64,000 nt of DNA from Glycomyces sp040645615 (lineage in GTDB: Bacteria > Actinomycetota > Actinomycetes > Mycobacteriales > Micromonosporaceae). The DNA lies in the NCBI RefSeq assembly GCF_040645615.1, contig NZ_JBEYYO010000019.1, forward strand, positions 48,399 through 112,398. The letters are read 5' to 3'. Below the pieces are notes generated by a model. That model was not told where the DNA came from and did not search any database. It worked only from the letters and a program-made list of their open reading frames with translations. Below, piece by piece: positions 1 through 7,784 of this stretch. The number at the start of each line of letters is the position of its first letter. Within the stretch, counting starts at the first letter, position 1. A program made the translations under genes and the position numbers.

Positions 1-863
1 GCCCCGAAGCGCGGCTTGGCCCGGAACGTGTCGTGGCCCAGGTCGGTCAGCGATCGCACGGCTTTGAGCAGCCACGTGGTGGCGTCCTCGTCGACGCGGG
101 CGGGCAGCGGCGCGGCGTTCGTGGCCGCGATCCGCAGCCGCCCGGGGTCGCCGGTGCCGCGCGGGGCCCGGTGCGTCAGCGCCGCGTACGCGAGCGCGGC
201 GTCCTCGACGGTGGTGGCCATGACGCCGACGTGGCCGCCGAGCCAGTGGTCGGGGTCGGCGTCGATGTCGGCGGGCACGTGCTCGGGGCTGTACGCCACG
301 ATCCCGCAGGCCGCGGCCGCGGTGCGCACCCCGCCGGCAGAACCCGGTCCGTCGAGTCCGATGCCGATCGGGGCCGCGCCGGTGGCCACCGCCAGAGCGG
401 TGCCGCCGGAGGGCCCGCCGATGCCGCGGTCGGGCCGCCACGGGTTGGCCGGGACGTTGCCGTCGTCGTCGGTCGCGGGCCACAGCCCCAGTTCCGAGGA
501 GCGTCCGAACGCCACCACGACCGCGCCCGCGCCCCTGATGCGCTGCACCGCTTGGTGATCGGTGTCGGCGATCGGCAGGACCGCCGCGTTGGAGCCGAGC
601 CTGGGCGCGTGCCCGGTGACCGGCAGCTGCTCGCAGACCGCGACCGGGACCCCGGCGGCGGGCAAAGAGTCGCGGTTGTCGATCTCGTCGACGGCCGCGG
701 CCTCGGCGAGCGACTCGATCTTGCGGACCCCGGTGAGGGCGCCTTCGCCCTCGCGGTGGTCTTCGATGCGCTGGAGGTGGTGGTCGACGACGATCGCGGC
801 GTCGGCGTCGCCGCGCCGGACCGCCTTGGCTATCTGCTGCGCGGTGGTTCCCGACCAGCTCAC
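1..863 (-). CDS. Amidase-signature family protein, 3' end outside window
   Basis: The 287 visible residues have an amidase-signature layout: GVPVAV near residues 71-76, a Gly/Ser-rich GGPSGG at 149-154 and GLDGPGS at 169-175. Family members hydrolyse amides with a Ser-cisSer-Lys triad. The catalytic Lys normally follows GVPVAV, but Cys77 is there instead, and the first Ser of the usual GGSSGG is Pro151. Ser175 is the best nucleophile candidate. The protein may therefore be a non-catalytic or altered amidase homologue. The GTG start is preceded by AAGGA at good spacing. It lies 66 bp downstream of metB on the same strand and may be co-transcribed. The C-terminal part is cut by the window edge. 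Confidence 0.8.
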   Translation of the reverse strand, partial: MSWSGTTAQQIAKAVRRGDADAAIVVDHHLQRIEDHREGEGALTGVRKIESLAEAAAVDEIDNRDSLPAAGVPVAVCEQLPVTGHAPRLGSNAAVLPIADTDHQAVQRIRGAGAVVVAFGRSSELGLWPATDDDGNVPANPWRPDRGIGGPSGGTALAVATGAAPIGIGLDGPGSAGGVRTAAAACGIVAYSPEHVPADIDADPDHWLGGHVGVMATTVEDAALAYAALTHRAPRGTGDPGRLRIAATNAAPLPARVDEDATTWLLKAVRSLTDLGHDTFRAKPRFG

Positions 864-929
864 TGCTCGTCCTTCTTTCTCGCGGGGGTTGGCGGTGACG
901 GGGGCGCGGACTCGGTCCGCGCCCGCCGG

Positions 930-2102
930 CTAGCCGAGCGCCTGGCGCAGGTCGGCCAGGAGGTCGTCGGCGTCTTCGATGCCGACCGAGAGGCGCACGA
1001 GGTCGGCGGGGACTTCGAGCGCGGAGCCGACCACGGACGCGTGGGTCATGCGCCCGGGGTGCTCGATGAGCGATTCGACGCCGCCGAGCGATTCGCCGAG
1101 GATGAACACCTCGGTGCGCCCGCACACGTCCAGGGCCGCCTGCTCGCCGTCCTTGTGCCGGAACGAGACCATGCCGCCGTAGCGCTTCATCTGCTTGCCT
1201 GCCAGGTCGTGTCCCGGATGCGTGGCCAGGCCCGGGTAGCGGACCTCCGCGATCTTCGGGTGGCCCGCGAGGTATTCGGCGACGCGTTCGGCGTTGTCGC
1301 AGTGGCGGTCCATGCGCACCCCGAGGGTCTTGATGCCCCGCAAGGTGAGGAACGCGTCGAAGGGGCCGCCGACCGCGCCCATCGCGTTCTGGTGGAAGCC
1401 GATCTTCTCGGCGAGTTCGTCGTCGTTCACGATCACCGCGCCGCCGACGACGTCGGAGTGCCCGCCGACGTATTTGGTGGTCGAGTGGACCACGATGTCG
1501 GCCCCCAGCGCGAGCGGCTGCTGGAGGTAAGGACTCGCGAACGTGTTGTCCACGACCACGGTCACGCCCGAGCGGTGCGCCAGGTCGGCGATCTGCTCGA
1601 TGTCGGCGATGTTGAGCAGCGGGTTGGTGGGGGTCTCGACCCACACCATCTTGGTGTCCGCGTTCATGGCCGAGGCCAGGTCGGTCAGCGGGGCGGCGGT
1701 GTACCGCAGGCCCCACTTGGCCGCGACCTTGTCGAACAGGCGGAACGTGCCGCCGTAGGCGTCGTCGGGGATCACCACGTGGTCGCCGGGGGCCAACAGC
1801 CCTCGCAGGATCGCGTCCTCGGCGGCCAGCCCGGACGCGAACGCGAAGCCGTGCGAGCCGCCTTCGATCGCGGCCAGCGAAGCCTCCAAAGCGGTGCGCG
1901 TGGGGTTGCCCGAGCGCGAGTACTCGTACCCGCCGCGCAGCCCCCCGACGCCGTCCTGCTTGTAGGTCGAGGTGGCGTAGATCGGCGGAACCACCGCTCC
2001 CGTAAGCGGATCGGGCTCCTGCCCGGCGTGGATGGCGAGCGTGGAGAACCCGTGGCCCCTGACGCCGCCCGTGACAGAGGTGGACCCTGTGCCTTCATGC
2101 AT
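930..2102 (-). CDS. metB: Cystathionine gamma-synthase (Cys/Met metabolism PLP enzyme)
   Basis: 390 residues, the usual full length. The protein aligns throughout with mycobacterial MetB as I recall it: PIYATSTYKQDGVGGLRGGYEY near residues 40-61 (shown in part), the substrate/PLP loop DDAYGGTFRLFDK, VDNTFASP, and the PLP lysine Lys210 in HSTTKYVGGHSDVVGG. It joins O-acyl-homoserine and cysteine to cystathionine; a gamma-lyase activity is hard to exclude by sequence. Cystathionine beta-synthase, next to metB in mycobacteria, lies about 32 kb away here. The ATG start at 2102 gives the expected N-terminus. Confidence 0.93.
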   Translation of the reverse strand: MHEGTGSTSVTGGVRGHGFSTLAIHAGQEPDPLTGAVVPPIYATSTYKQDGVGGLRGGYEYSRSGNPTRTALEASLAAIEGGSHGFAFASGLAAEDAILRGLLAPGDHVVIPDDAYGGTFRLFDKVAAKWGLRYTAAPLTDLASAMNADTKMVWVETPTNPLLNIADIEQIADLAHRSGVTVVVDNTFASPYLQQPLALGADIVVHSTTKYVGGHSDVVGGAVIVNDDELAEKIGFHQNAMGAVGGPFDAFLTLRGIKTLGVRMDRHCDNAERVAEYLAGHPKIAEVRYPGLATHPGHDLAGKQMKRYGGMVSFRHKDGEQAALDVCGRTEVFILGESLGGVESLIEHPGRMTHASVVGSALEVPADLVRLSVGIEDADDLLADLRQALG

Positions 2103-2132
2103 GCCCCTACGCTAACCGACGCGAGTACCGAT

Positions 2133-2163
2133 GCAGTGTGATAGGCACGCTATCGTGCAGTGT
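2133..2163. promoter_or_regulatory. Repeat cluster between metB and the divergent small gene
   Basis: The heptamer GCAGTGT occurs twice in direct orientation (2133-2139 and 2157-2163), flanking the inverted repeat GATAG-GCACG-CTATC (2140-2154). The site lies 31 bp upstream of metB and about 50 bp upstream of the next gene, so it could hold divergent promoters and an operator. The regulator is unknown. Confidence 0.4.
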
Positions 2164-2214
2164 CAACACTTCCCGGCTTCACAGATCGAACCAACCTCAC
2201 GGAGGGGACGCCTC

Positions 2215-2478
2215 ATGGGCTTCGACGAAGTACACAAGATGGACATCACCGGCGACGGCGTCGACGACACTGTCGGCGTGCGGCGCAACGAGGACGGCTC
2301 GGTCGAGTACCACGTGGACGTGGACGGCGACGGCGTGGCCGACCTCAAGGCCGTGGACGTCGACGGCGACGGCGTGATCGACCACGTGCTCATCGACCAG
2401 GACGGCGACGGCGTGTACGACACGGCCGCCGTGGACGTCGACGGCGACGGCCAGCTCGACGCCAGCGCCGAGAAGTAG
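2215..2478 (+). CDS. Small acidic protein with tandem DxDGDG calcium-binding-type loops
   Basis: 87 residues, beginning at an ATG preceded by GGAGGGG at 2201. Five loops of the form D-x-(D/T)-G-D-G-x-x-D follow one another: DITGDGVDD, DVDGDGVAD, DVDGDGVID, DQDGDGVYD and DVDGDGQLD. This spacing matches the calcium loops of EF-hand, dockerin and thrombospondin type 3 repeats. There is no signal peptide or membrane segment, so the protein looks cytoplasmic. Almost the whole chain is repeat, with no room for paired helices as in classical EF-hands. Calcium binding is inferred from the motif only; the cellular role is unknown. A strong terminator follows. Confidence 0.85.
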   Translation: MGFDEVHKMDITGDGVDDTVGVRRNEDGSVEYHVDVDGDGVADLKAVDVDGDGVIDHVLIDQDGDGVYDTAAVDVDGDGQLDASAEK

Positions 2479-2509
2479 CGCCGCCGCAAGGCCATCCGGA
2501 ACGACTTCG

Positions 2510-2545
2510 CGCCGCGGGCGCCCCGATCTCGGGGCGCCCGCGGCG
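2510..2545. terminator. Bidirectional terminator hairpin
   Basis: A GC stem of about 17 bp (arms near 2510-2526 and 2529-2545) closed by TC lies between two convergent genes, so it probably terminates both. No long U tract. Confidence 0.75.
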
Positions 2546-2581
2546 TCGTCTTCACTGACTGTTCACTTGGGGCCGAGGGAT

Positions 2582-2968
2582 TCAGGCCTCGGCGCGCTCG
2601 GATTCGGAGCGCTCGACGCAGAACTCGTTGCCTTCGGGGTCTTTGAGGGTGACCCACCCGGTGCCGTCGGGCCTGCGGTGGTCCTCGTAGAGGGTCGCGC
2701 CCAGGGTGAGGAGCCGCTCGACCTCGTCGTCGCGGGTGGTGTCGGGGACCAGGTCGAGGTGCAGGCGGTTCTTGACGCTCTTTCCCTCGGGGACGTTGAT
2801 GAACAGCAGCCCGGGGTCCTCGCCGCCGGGGCCGATGAAGTTCTCCTCGTCCTCGGGCGCGTTCGGGTACTTCGGGTTCTCGACGTAGCCGGTGACCGCC
2901 GACCAGAACTTGGAGAGCGTGTAGCTGTCGCGAGCGTCGAAGGACACTTGTCCGATCTTTGAAACCAT
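2582..2968 (-). CDS. VOC (glyoxalase-like) family protein
   Basis: About 128 residues with the beta-alpha-beta fold pattern of vicinal oxygen chelate proteins: an N-terminal QVSFDARDSYTLSKFW segment, LHLDLVP in the middle, and the C-terminal VTLKDPEGNEFCVE that typifies glyoxalase-like domains. Substrate and metal use cannot be read from the sequence. The ATG at 2968 is chosen; an in-frame GTG six bases upstream is possible, and neither has a clear ribosome binding site. The gene is divergent from msrA, 65 bp away. Confidence 0.8.
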   Translation of the reverse strand: MVSKIGQVSFDARDSYTLSKFWSAVTGYVENPKYPNAPEDEENFIGPGGEDPGLLFINVPEGKSVKNRLHLDLVPDTTRDDEVERLLTLGATLYEDHRRPDGTGWVTLKDPEGNEFCVERSESERAEA

Positions 2969-3033
2969 CCGCACACCGTAGCGGCATCGGGCGACGCCTG
3001 GCGAACGTCTTTCCCCCGTGACAGACTTGCCGA

Positions 3034-3636
3034 ATGAGCATCGTGCATCCGGTCCTGAAGCACCCGATCGAGGGCTCGCCGGGCCCCGACGCCCAGATCG
3101 CCTACTTCGGGATGGGCTGTTTCTGGGGCGCGGAGCGGCTGTTCTGGCGGGTGCCCGGCGTGTGGACCACCTCGGTGGGCTACATGGGCGGCAACACCGA
3201 GAAGCCCTCGTATGAAGAGGTGTGCACGGGCCTGACCGGGCACGCCGAGGTCGTGCGGGTCGTGTTCGACCCCGCGCTGGTCGCCTACGAGGACCTGCTC
3301 AAGGTCTTCTGGGAGAACCACGACCCGACGCAGGGCATGCGCCAGGGCAACGACATCGGCACCCAGTACCGATCCGTCGTCTTCACGACCACGCCCGAGC
3401 AGCAGACCGCCGCCGAGGCCAGCCGTGAGGCGTTCGCGCCGGTCGTGAGCGCGGCCGGGCTGGGCGCGATCACCACCGCGATCGTCCCGGCGGGCGCGTA
3501 CTGGCTCGCCGAGCCCTACCACCAGCAATATCTGCACCACAATCCGAACGGATACTGCAATCACGGCCCCAACGGGCTCTCGTGCCCCGTCGGGGTCGTC
3601 CGCGCGCAGGTCGACGTCGAGCCGCCGCGGGCCTGA
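3034..3636 (+). CDS. msrA: Peptide-methionine (S)-S-oxide reductase
   Basis: 200 residues with the MsrA active-site motif GCFWGAE (catalytic Cys29), GYMGG and GHAEVV in order, and the C-terminal HHNPNGYCNHGPNGLSCP segment that carries resolving cysteines recycled by thioredoxin. It repairs oxidised methionine in the cytoplasm. The ATG at 3034 gives the standard N-terminal extension. It lies just upstream of the sigK unit on the same strand; SigK-linked genes elsewhere concern redox of exported proteins, so a common theme is possible but unproven. Confidence 0.95.
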   Translation: MSIVHPVLKHPIEGSPGPDAQIAYFGMGCFWGAERLFWRVPGVWTTSVGYMGGNTEKPSYEEVCTGLTGHAEVVRVVFDPALVAYEDLLKVFWENHDPTQGMRQGNDIGTQYRSVVFTTTPEQQTAAEASREAFAPVVSAAGLGAITTAIVPAGAYWLAEPYHQQYLHHNPNGYCNHGPNGLSCPVGVVRAQVDVEPPRA

Positions 3637-3660
3637 CCGGGAATTCCCTCCAGTACCGAC

Positions 3661-3687
3661 CCATCCGCGACGCGCCCCGCTCCGAAC
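3661..3687 (+). promoter_or_regulatory. SigK-type promoter of sigK-rskA
   Basis: CCATCC (3661-3666), a 15-nt spacer and CCGAAC (3682-3687) resemble the CCATCC/CCGAAT consensus I recall for mycobacterial SigK. The same boxes with the same 15-nt spacing precede the downstream oxidoreductase gene. This suggests autoregulation. Confidence 0.7.
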
Positions 3688-3716
3688 CATCCGCGAGTAC
3701 TCGAGACGGGAGCGCG

Positions 3717-4340
3717 ATGACATCCGACCAAGGCAGCGGTGCGGCACGCCGTGAGCAGCCGCGGCTGACCGCCGTCCCAGGCGAGGCCGCCGACACTCCC
3801 GAGCAGCTGCTGCATCGCACCGCGCTGGGCGACGAGGACGCGTTCGCGCAGCTCTACGACCTGACCGCGCCGCGCGTCTACGGGCTGTGCCTGCGGGTGC
3901 TGCGCGATCCGGCCCAGGCCGAGGAGGTCGCGCAGGAGGTCTTGATCGAGGTGTGGCGCACCGCGACCCGCTTCGACGAGCGCCGCGGTTCGGCCAGTGC
4001 CTGGGTTGCCACGATCGCGCATCGCCGCGCGGTCGACCGGGTGCGTTCGGCGCAGGCCTCGGGCGATCGCGAGCGCCGCGCGGCCGCGGCCGACGCGCCC
4101 ACCGAGGAGGGCTACGACGCGGTGGCCGAGGCCGCCGCGGTCCGCCTCGAACACCGGCAGGTGCGGCGCTGCCTCAAGACCCTCACCGAGCTCCAGCGGC
4201 AGGCCGTGACGCTCGCCTACTACGGCGGCCACACGTACCGCCAGGTCGCGGTCCTGCTGGAGGCCGCCGTCCCCACCGTGAAGTCGCGCATCCGCGACGG
4301 ACTGGTGAAACTGCGCGACTGCCTGGAGGTGGCACGATGA
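3717..4340 (+). CDS. sigK: ECF RNA polymerase sigma factor SigK
   Basis: 207 residues. Region 2 spans about residues 35-105 (AFAQLYDLTAPRVYGLCLRV, AEEVAQEVLIEVW) and region 4 about 150-205 (LTELQRQAVTLAYYGGHTYRQVA shown in part, VPTVKSRIRDGL helix-turn-helix). It directs polymerase to SigK promoters and is held by the membrane anti-sigma factor encoded next, whose start overlaps its stop by 4 nt (ATGA). The chosen ATG has GGGAG upstream; an upstream in-frame extension would run through the promoter and is rejected. A SigK-type promoter lies 30 bp before the start, so the gene is probably autoregulated. Confidence 0.92.
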   Translation: MTSDQGSGAARREQPRLTAVPGEAADTPEQLLHRTALGDEDAFAQLYDLTAPRVYGLCLRVLRDPAQAEEVAQEVLIEVWRTATRFDERRGSASAWVATIAHRRAVDRVRSAQASGDRERRAAAADAPTEEGYDAVAEAAAVRLEHRQVRRCLKTLTELQRQAVTLAYYGGHTYRQVAVLLEAAVPTVKSRIRDGLVKLRDCLEVAR

Positions 4341-5068
4341 GCGCCGACGTCCACACCCTCATCGGCCCGTGGGTCCTCGACGCGGTCGACGAGGACGAGC
4401 GCACCCTCGTGGAGCGCCATCTCACCGAGTGCGCCGAATGCGCGGCCGAGGCCGCCGAACTGCGCGAGACCGTCGCGCGCCTGTCCGACGTCACGATCGC
4501 CGAACCGCCCGCGGGCCTTCGCGACCGGGTGCTGCACGCCGCGCACCGGACCCGCCAGGAGGCCCCGCCCGCTCCCGCTCCCGAACCGGCGCGCGCCCGG
4601 CCCCAGCGGCGCCGGGTCAGGATGCCGCGCTGGCGTCTGGCGCTGGGGGCCGCGGCGATCGCGGTGGCGGCCGCGTTCGCGGGGATCGTGGGGACGGTGG
4701 CGGTGCTCCAGTCCACGACCGAGCAGGACCGGGTCGCGACGGTGCTCGAAGCGGCCGACGCCGAGGTCGCCTACCAGGAGGCCGAGGGCGGCGGGCGCGT
4801 CACGGTGATCGCTTCGGAGTCGCTCGACGACGCGGTCGTGGTCGTCTCCGACCTCGCCGCTCTGAGCGAGGACCGCGCGTACCAGCTGTGGCTGGTCGAC
4901 GCGGAAGGCCAGCAGTCGGCGGGCGTCATGGACCCGGGCGACTCCTCGGCCACGATGCTCGTCGAAGGTCTCGGCGACGCCGACCTCATCGGCGTGACCG
5001 AGGAACCGGCGGGCGGCTCGACGAGCCCGACGCTCCCGATGATCGCCGACGTGGCCTTGCCCGCGTAG
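4337..5068 (+). CDS. rskA: Anti-sigma-K factor RskA
   Basis: 243 residues. The N-terminal cytoplasmic part carries a zinc-type anti-sigma motif, HLTECAECAAEA, near residues 32-43. A proline/arginine-rich linker (about 77-100) leads to one transmembrane helix (about 104-128), and the rest is the extracytoplasmic RskA domain (AYQLWLVDAEGQQSAGVM and similar). It sequesters SigK and is normally destroyed by regulated intramembrane proteolysis. Translation is coupled to sigK by an ATGA overlap. A hairpin terminator follows within 12 bp. Confidence 0.92.
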   Translation: MSADVHTLIGPWVLDAVDEDERTLVERHLTECAECAAEAAELRETVARLSDVTIAEPPAGLRDRVLHAAHRTRQEAPPAPAPEPARARPQRRRVRMPRWRLALGAAAIAVAAAFAGIVGTVAVLQSTTEQDRVATVLEAADAEVAYQEAEGGGRVTVIASESLDDAVVVVSDLAALSEDRAYQLWLVDAEGQQSAGVMDPGDSSATMLVEGLGDADLIGVTEEPAGGSTSPTLPMIADVALPA

Positions 5069-5079
5069 CGCCGCAGGTG

Positions 5080-5103
5080 GGGCCGCTCCTCGCCGAGCGG
5101 CCC
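5080..5103 (+). terminator. Terminator of sigK-rskA
   Basis: GGGCCGCTC / GAGCGGCCC form a 9-bp stem with a 6-nt loop, 12 bp after the rskA stop. Confidence 0.65.
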
Positions 5104-5450
5104 GCCCGGGCGGGTTCGCTGGGGCGAGCCGGTCGCGTCGGGTGAGTTCTGGTCGCTTCCGCGCCCGCGTAGCACCGAGGGCGGCCCGGTCGGGCGGAAT
5201 CGTTCGGGCGAGCCGGTGGCGACCGGCGGAAGCGTCGCGTTTCGTCGGGCGCGGCGCACCGTCGACGCGCGAGGCGAGTACCTGTCGCTTTCGCGGGAAC
5301 GCGGCGGGTTTTGCCGGTCGGTGCGGACGTACCGCGCTTCGGCCGGTCGGCCACGGCGGGCCGGGCCGGTTTCACCGGTCGGCGCGGGTGGCGCAGGACG
5401 CGCTTCGCCGCCGGGCCGCCGCCTTCGCCGGGCGACTACGACCACCGCAA
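5104..5450. other. Gene-free spacer with imperfect repeats
   Basis: I see no credible gene here: no reading frame has a ribosome binding site and sensible protein sequence. A block of about 39 bp, starting in GGCCCGCCCGGGCGGGTTCG and ending in GGGCGAGCCGGTCGCG, is repeated imperfectly about 75 bp later. It may be decayed sequence or an untranslated transcript. Confidence 0.4.
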
Positions 5451-5478
5451 GCGGGCCGGATCTTCGGATCCGGCCCGC
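5451..5478. terminator. Perfect UUCG-capped hairpin
   Basis: GCGGGCCGGATC and GATCCGGCCCGC (12 bp) enclose a TTCG tetraloop. It lies 47 bp upstream of the oxidoreductase promoter and insulates it from readthrough. Confidence 0.75.
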
Positions 5479-5524
5479 TTCGTGCCTGCTCACGGCATTG
5501 ATCCGAATTTCTTCGGGCCGGGAC

Positions 5525-5551
5525 CCATCCGGGGGCGGTCCGGCCCCGAAT
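5525..5551 (+). promoter_or_regulatory. SigK-type promoter of the oxidoreductase-fasciclin unit
   Basis: CCATCC (5525-5530), a 15-nt spacer and CCGAAT (5546-5551). The -10 box ends 7 nt before the ATG at 5559, so transcription should begin at or next to the start codon and the mRNA would be leaderless. Boxes and spacing match those before sigK. Confidence 0.72.
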
Positions 5552-5558
5552 CGGGGGC

Positions 5559-7046
5559 ATGAAGGCGAAACTGACAGCGGCTCTGGCCGGCATCGCGTGC
5601 GCCGCCGTGGCATTGGCCACCGCGCAGCTCGCGGCCGCGGCCATCGCTCCCGGGAGCGCGCCGGTGGCCGCGATCGGGGCCGCCTTCATCGACGCGACGC
5701 CCGAGCCGCTCAAGGAGTTCGCGATCCGCGCGTTCGGCGAGTACGACAAGCTCGTGCTCCTCGGCGGGATCGCTCTGGTGCTGCTCGTCCTCGCCGCGGT
5801 GACCGGGGTGCTCGCACGCCGCCGCGTCGCCGTCGGCTATATCGTGCTCGCCCTCCTGGGCGTGGCGGGTGCGGCAGCCGCCCTCACCCGTCCCGCCGCC
5901 GGGCCCTCGTGGGCCCTTCCGTCCCTCGTCGGGGCCGCGTGCGGTGCCCTCGTGCTCGGTGTGCTGCTGCGGGAGAGAGCCGCCGCACCGGTCCCGGGCC
6001 GCGTGGTCGACCGCCGCGGGGTGCTCATCGCCCTGGCGGGGGCCGGTTTGGCGGGGGCGGCCGGATGGCGGCTGAGCGGGACTTCGGACCTCGAGTCCGC
6101 CCGCGAGGCGCTCCGGCTGCCCCCGCCGACCGATGTGGGCCCGGCCGGGACCGGCCTGGACGTCCCCGGGATCACCCCGTACCTGACCCCGAACTCCGAC
6201 TTCTACCGCGTCGACACCGCCCTGGTGCTCCCGCGCGTGCTCCCCGACGACTACCGGCTCAAGATCGGCGGCCGCGTCGCCAACCCCATGGAACTCTCCT
6301 ATCAGGACATCCTCGACCGCGGCCTGGTCGAACGCGAGATCACGATCTCCTGCGTCTCCAACGAGGTCGGCGGCACCCTCGCCGGGAACGCCCGCTGGCT
6401 CGGCGCGCCCCTGGCCGACCTCCTCGCCGAGGCCCGCCCCGAGCCCGGCGCCGACCAGGTCGTCTCCCGCTCGGCCGACGGCTGGACCGCGGGCACGCCC
6501 ACCAGGGCCTGCACCGACGGCCGGGACGCGCTCATCGCCGTGGGCATGAACGGCGAGCCGCTCCCGCACCAGCACGGCTTCCCGGTGCGCATGATCGTCC
6601 CGGGCCTGTACGGGTACGTCTCGGCCACGAAATGGCTGGTCGAGATCGAACTGTCCTCCTTCGACGACTACGACCCGTACTGGGTCGAGCGCGACTGGGC
6701 CGCCCAGGCCCCGATCAAGACCTTCTCCCGCATCGACTCCCCCAAGCCCCTGGGGACGATTCCGGCCGGGCCGGTGGCCGTGGCCGGGGTCGCGTGGGCC
6801 CAGCGCAGGGGCATCGAGCTGGTCGAGGTCCGCGTCGACGAAGGCGAGTGGACCGAGGCCGAGCTCGCGCCCGTCATCGGCCCCGACACGTGGCGTCAAT
6901 GGCACCTGACCTGGGACGCCGAACCCGGCCGCCACAAGCTCGAAGTGCGGGCGGCCGACACCGAGGACCTACAGACAGAGGAGCGGCAGCCGCCGTTCCC
7001 CGACGGCGCGACCGGGTGGCACTCGGTCGTCGTCACCGCCGAATGA
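5559..7046 (+). CDS. Membrane-anchored sulfite-oxidase-type molybdopterin oxidoreductase
   Basis: 495 residues. Four hydrophobic helices fill about residues 1-145, followed by an RRGVLIALAGAGLAGAAG segment near 153 and then an extracytoplasmic sulfite-oxidase-like domain. The molybdenum-ligand cysteine is the Cys in ITISCVSNEVGG, and the C-terminal dimerisation-type domain begins near VAVAGVAWAQRRGIELVEV. It should transfer oxygen or electrons to an unknown substrate, YedY/SUOX-like. It has its own SigK-type promoter, appears leaderless, and is followed by a fasciclin lipoprotein 43 bp downstream. Comparable sigK-oxidoreductase-fasciclin clusters are known in actinobacteria. Confidence 0.9.
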   Translation: MKAKLTAALAGIACAAVALATAQLAAAAIAPGSAPVAAIGAAFIDATPEPLKEFAIRAFGEYDKLVLLGGIALVLLVLAAVTGVLARRRVAVGYIVLALLGVAGAAAALTRPAAGPSWALPSLVGAACGALVLGVLLRERAAAPVPGRVVDRRGVLIALAGAGLAGAAGWRLSGTSDLESAREALRLPPPTDVGPAGTGLDVPGITPYLTPNSDFYRVDTALVLPRVLPDDYRLKIGGRVANPMELSYQDILDRGLVEREITISCVSNEVGGTLAGNARWLGAPLADLLAEARPEPGADQVVSRSADGWTAGTPTRACTDGRDALIAVGMNGEPLPHQHGFPVRMIVPGLYGYVSATKWLVEIELSSFDDYDPYWVERDWAAQAPIKTFSRIDSPKPLGTIPAGPVAVAGVAWAQRRGIELVEVRVDEGEWTEAELAPVIGPDTWRQWHLTWDAEPGRHKLEVRAADTEDLQTEERQPPFPDGATGWHSVVVTAE

Positions 7047-7089
7047 GACCCGGGGCCAAGGCCCCGACCAACACAGAAAGGCAAGAACG

Positions 7090-7722
7090 ATGAGCAATCG
7101 ACTCCTGAAGCGCACCGGAGCGCTCGTAGTGGCCGCCGGGTTCGCGTTCGCCCTGACCGCTTGCGGTTCGGACGACGGGAACGGCGACGCCGAGGACACC
7201 ACCTCGACCGAAGAGGAGATGACCGAGGAGCAGACCACCGAGGAGGACATGGCCACCGGCGAGTTCGGCGCCGCCTGTTCCGCGGTGCCCGCCGACGGCG
7301 AGGGTTCCTTCTCGGGCATGGCCGACGACCCGGTCGCGACCGCGGCGAGCAACAACCCGGTCCTGTCCACACTGGTCACTGCTGTGACCGAGGCCGACCT
7401 GGTCGACACGCTGAACTCCGCTGAGAACATCACGGTGTTCGCGCCGACCGACGACGCGTTCGCGAAGATCCCCGAGGCCGACCTGAACGCGGTCCTGGCC
7501 GACCAGGAGACGCTGACGAGCATCCTCACCTACCACGTGGTGGGCGAGCGCCTCGCGCCCGAGGACCTCACCGGCACGCACGCCACGCTCCAGGGCGAGT
7601 CCCTTGACGTGACCGGCTCCGGCGAGGACTTCACCGTCAACGGCGAGGCCGCGGTGGTCTGCGGCAACGTGCAGACCGCGAACGCCACGGTCTACATCAT
7701 CGACACGGTCCTCATGCCGTAA
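7090..7722 (+). CDS. Fasciclin-domain lipoprotein (MPT83/MPT70-like)
   Basis: 210 residues. The signal peptide ends in the lipobox LTAC, with the lipidated Cys near residue 22, followed by an acidic Thr/Glu-rich linker (about 25-58). The rest is one FAS1 domain: NNPVLSTLVTAVTEADLVDTL, NITVFAPTDDAFAKIP and LTYHVVGERL are its landmark stretches. In mycobacteria the fasciclin proteins MPT70/MPT83 belong to the SigK regulon; the sigK unit and the shared promoter type here support the same link. An AAAGG ribosome binding site precedes the ATG. It ends at a strong terminator. Confidence 0.92.
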   Translation: MSNRLLKRTGALVVAAGFAFALTACGSDDGNGDAEDTTSTEEEMTEEQTTEEDMATGEFGAACSAVPADGEGSFSGMADDPVATAASNNPVLSTLVTAVTEADLVDTLNSAENITVFAPTDDAFAKIPEADLNAVLADQETLTSILTYHVVGERLAPEDLTGTHATLQGESLDVTGSGEDFTVNGEAAVVCGNVQTANATVYIIDTVLMP

Positions 7723-7735
7723 ACCGATACGCTGC

Positions 7736-7762
7736 CGGGGCCGTCCAGTGAGGACGGCCCCG
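7736..7762 (+). terminator. Terminator after fasciclin gene
   Basis: An 11-bp stem CGGGGCCGTCC / GGACGGCCCCG with loop AGTGA, 13 bp after the stop codon. Confidence 0.8.
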
Positions 7763-7784
7763 TCGACGTCGTCCTGGAGCCGAG

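Noticed and set aside
33..2141. Long + strand frame across amidase and metB
   Set aside because: Both genes are clearly coded on the minus strand; the frame is a shadow.
5104..5450. A protein-coding gene in the spacer after rskA
   Set aside because: The frames present are Arg/Gly/Ala-rich with no start signal and no plausible protein features.
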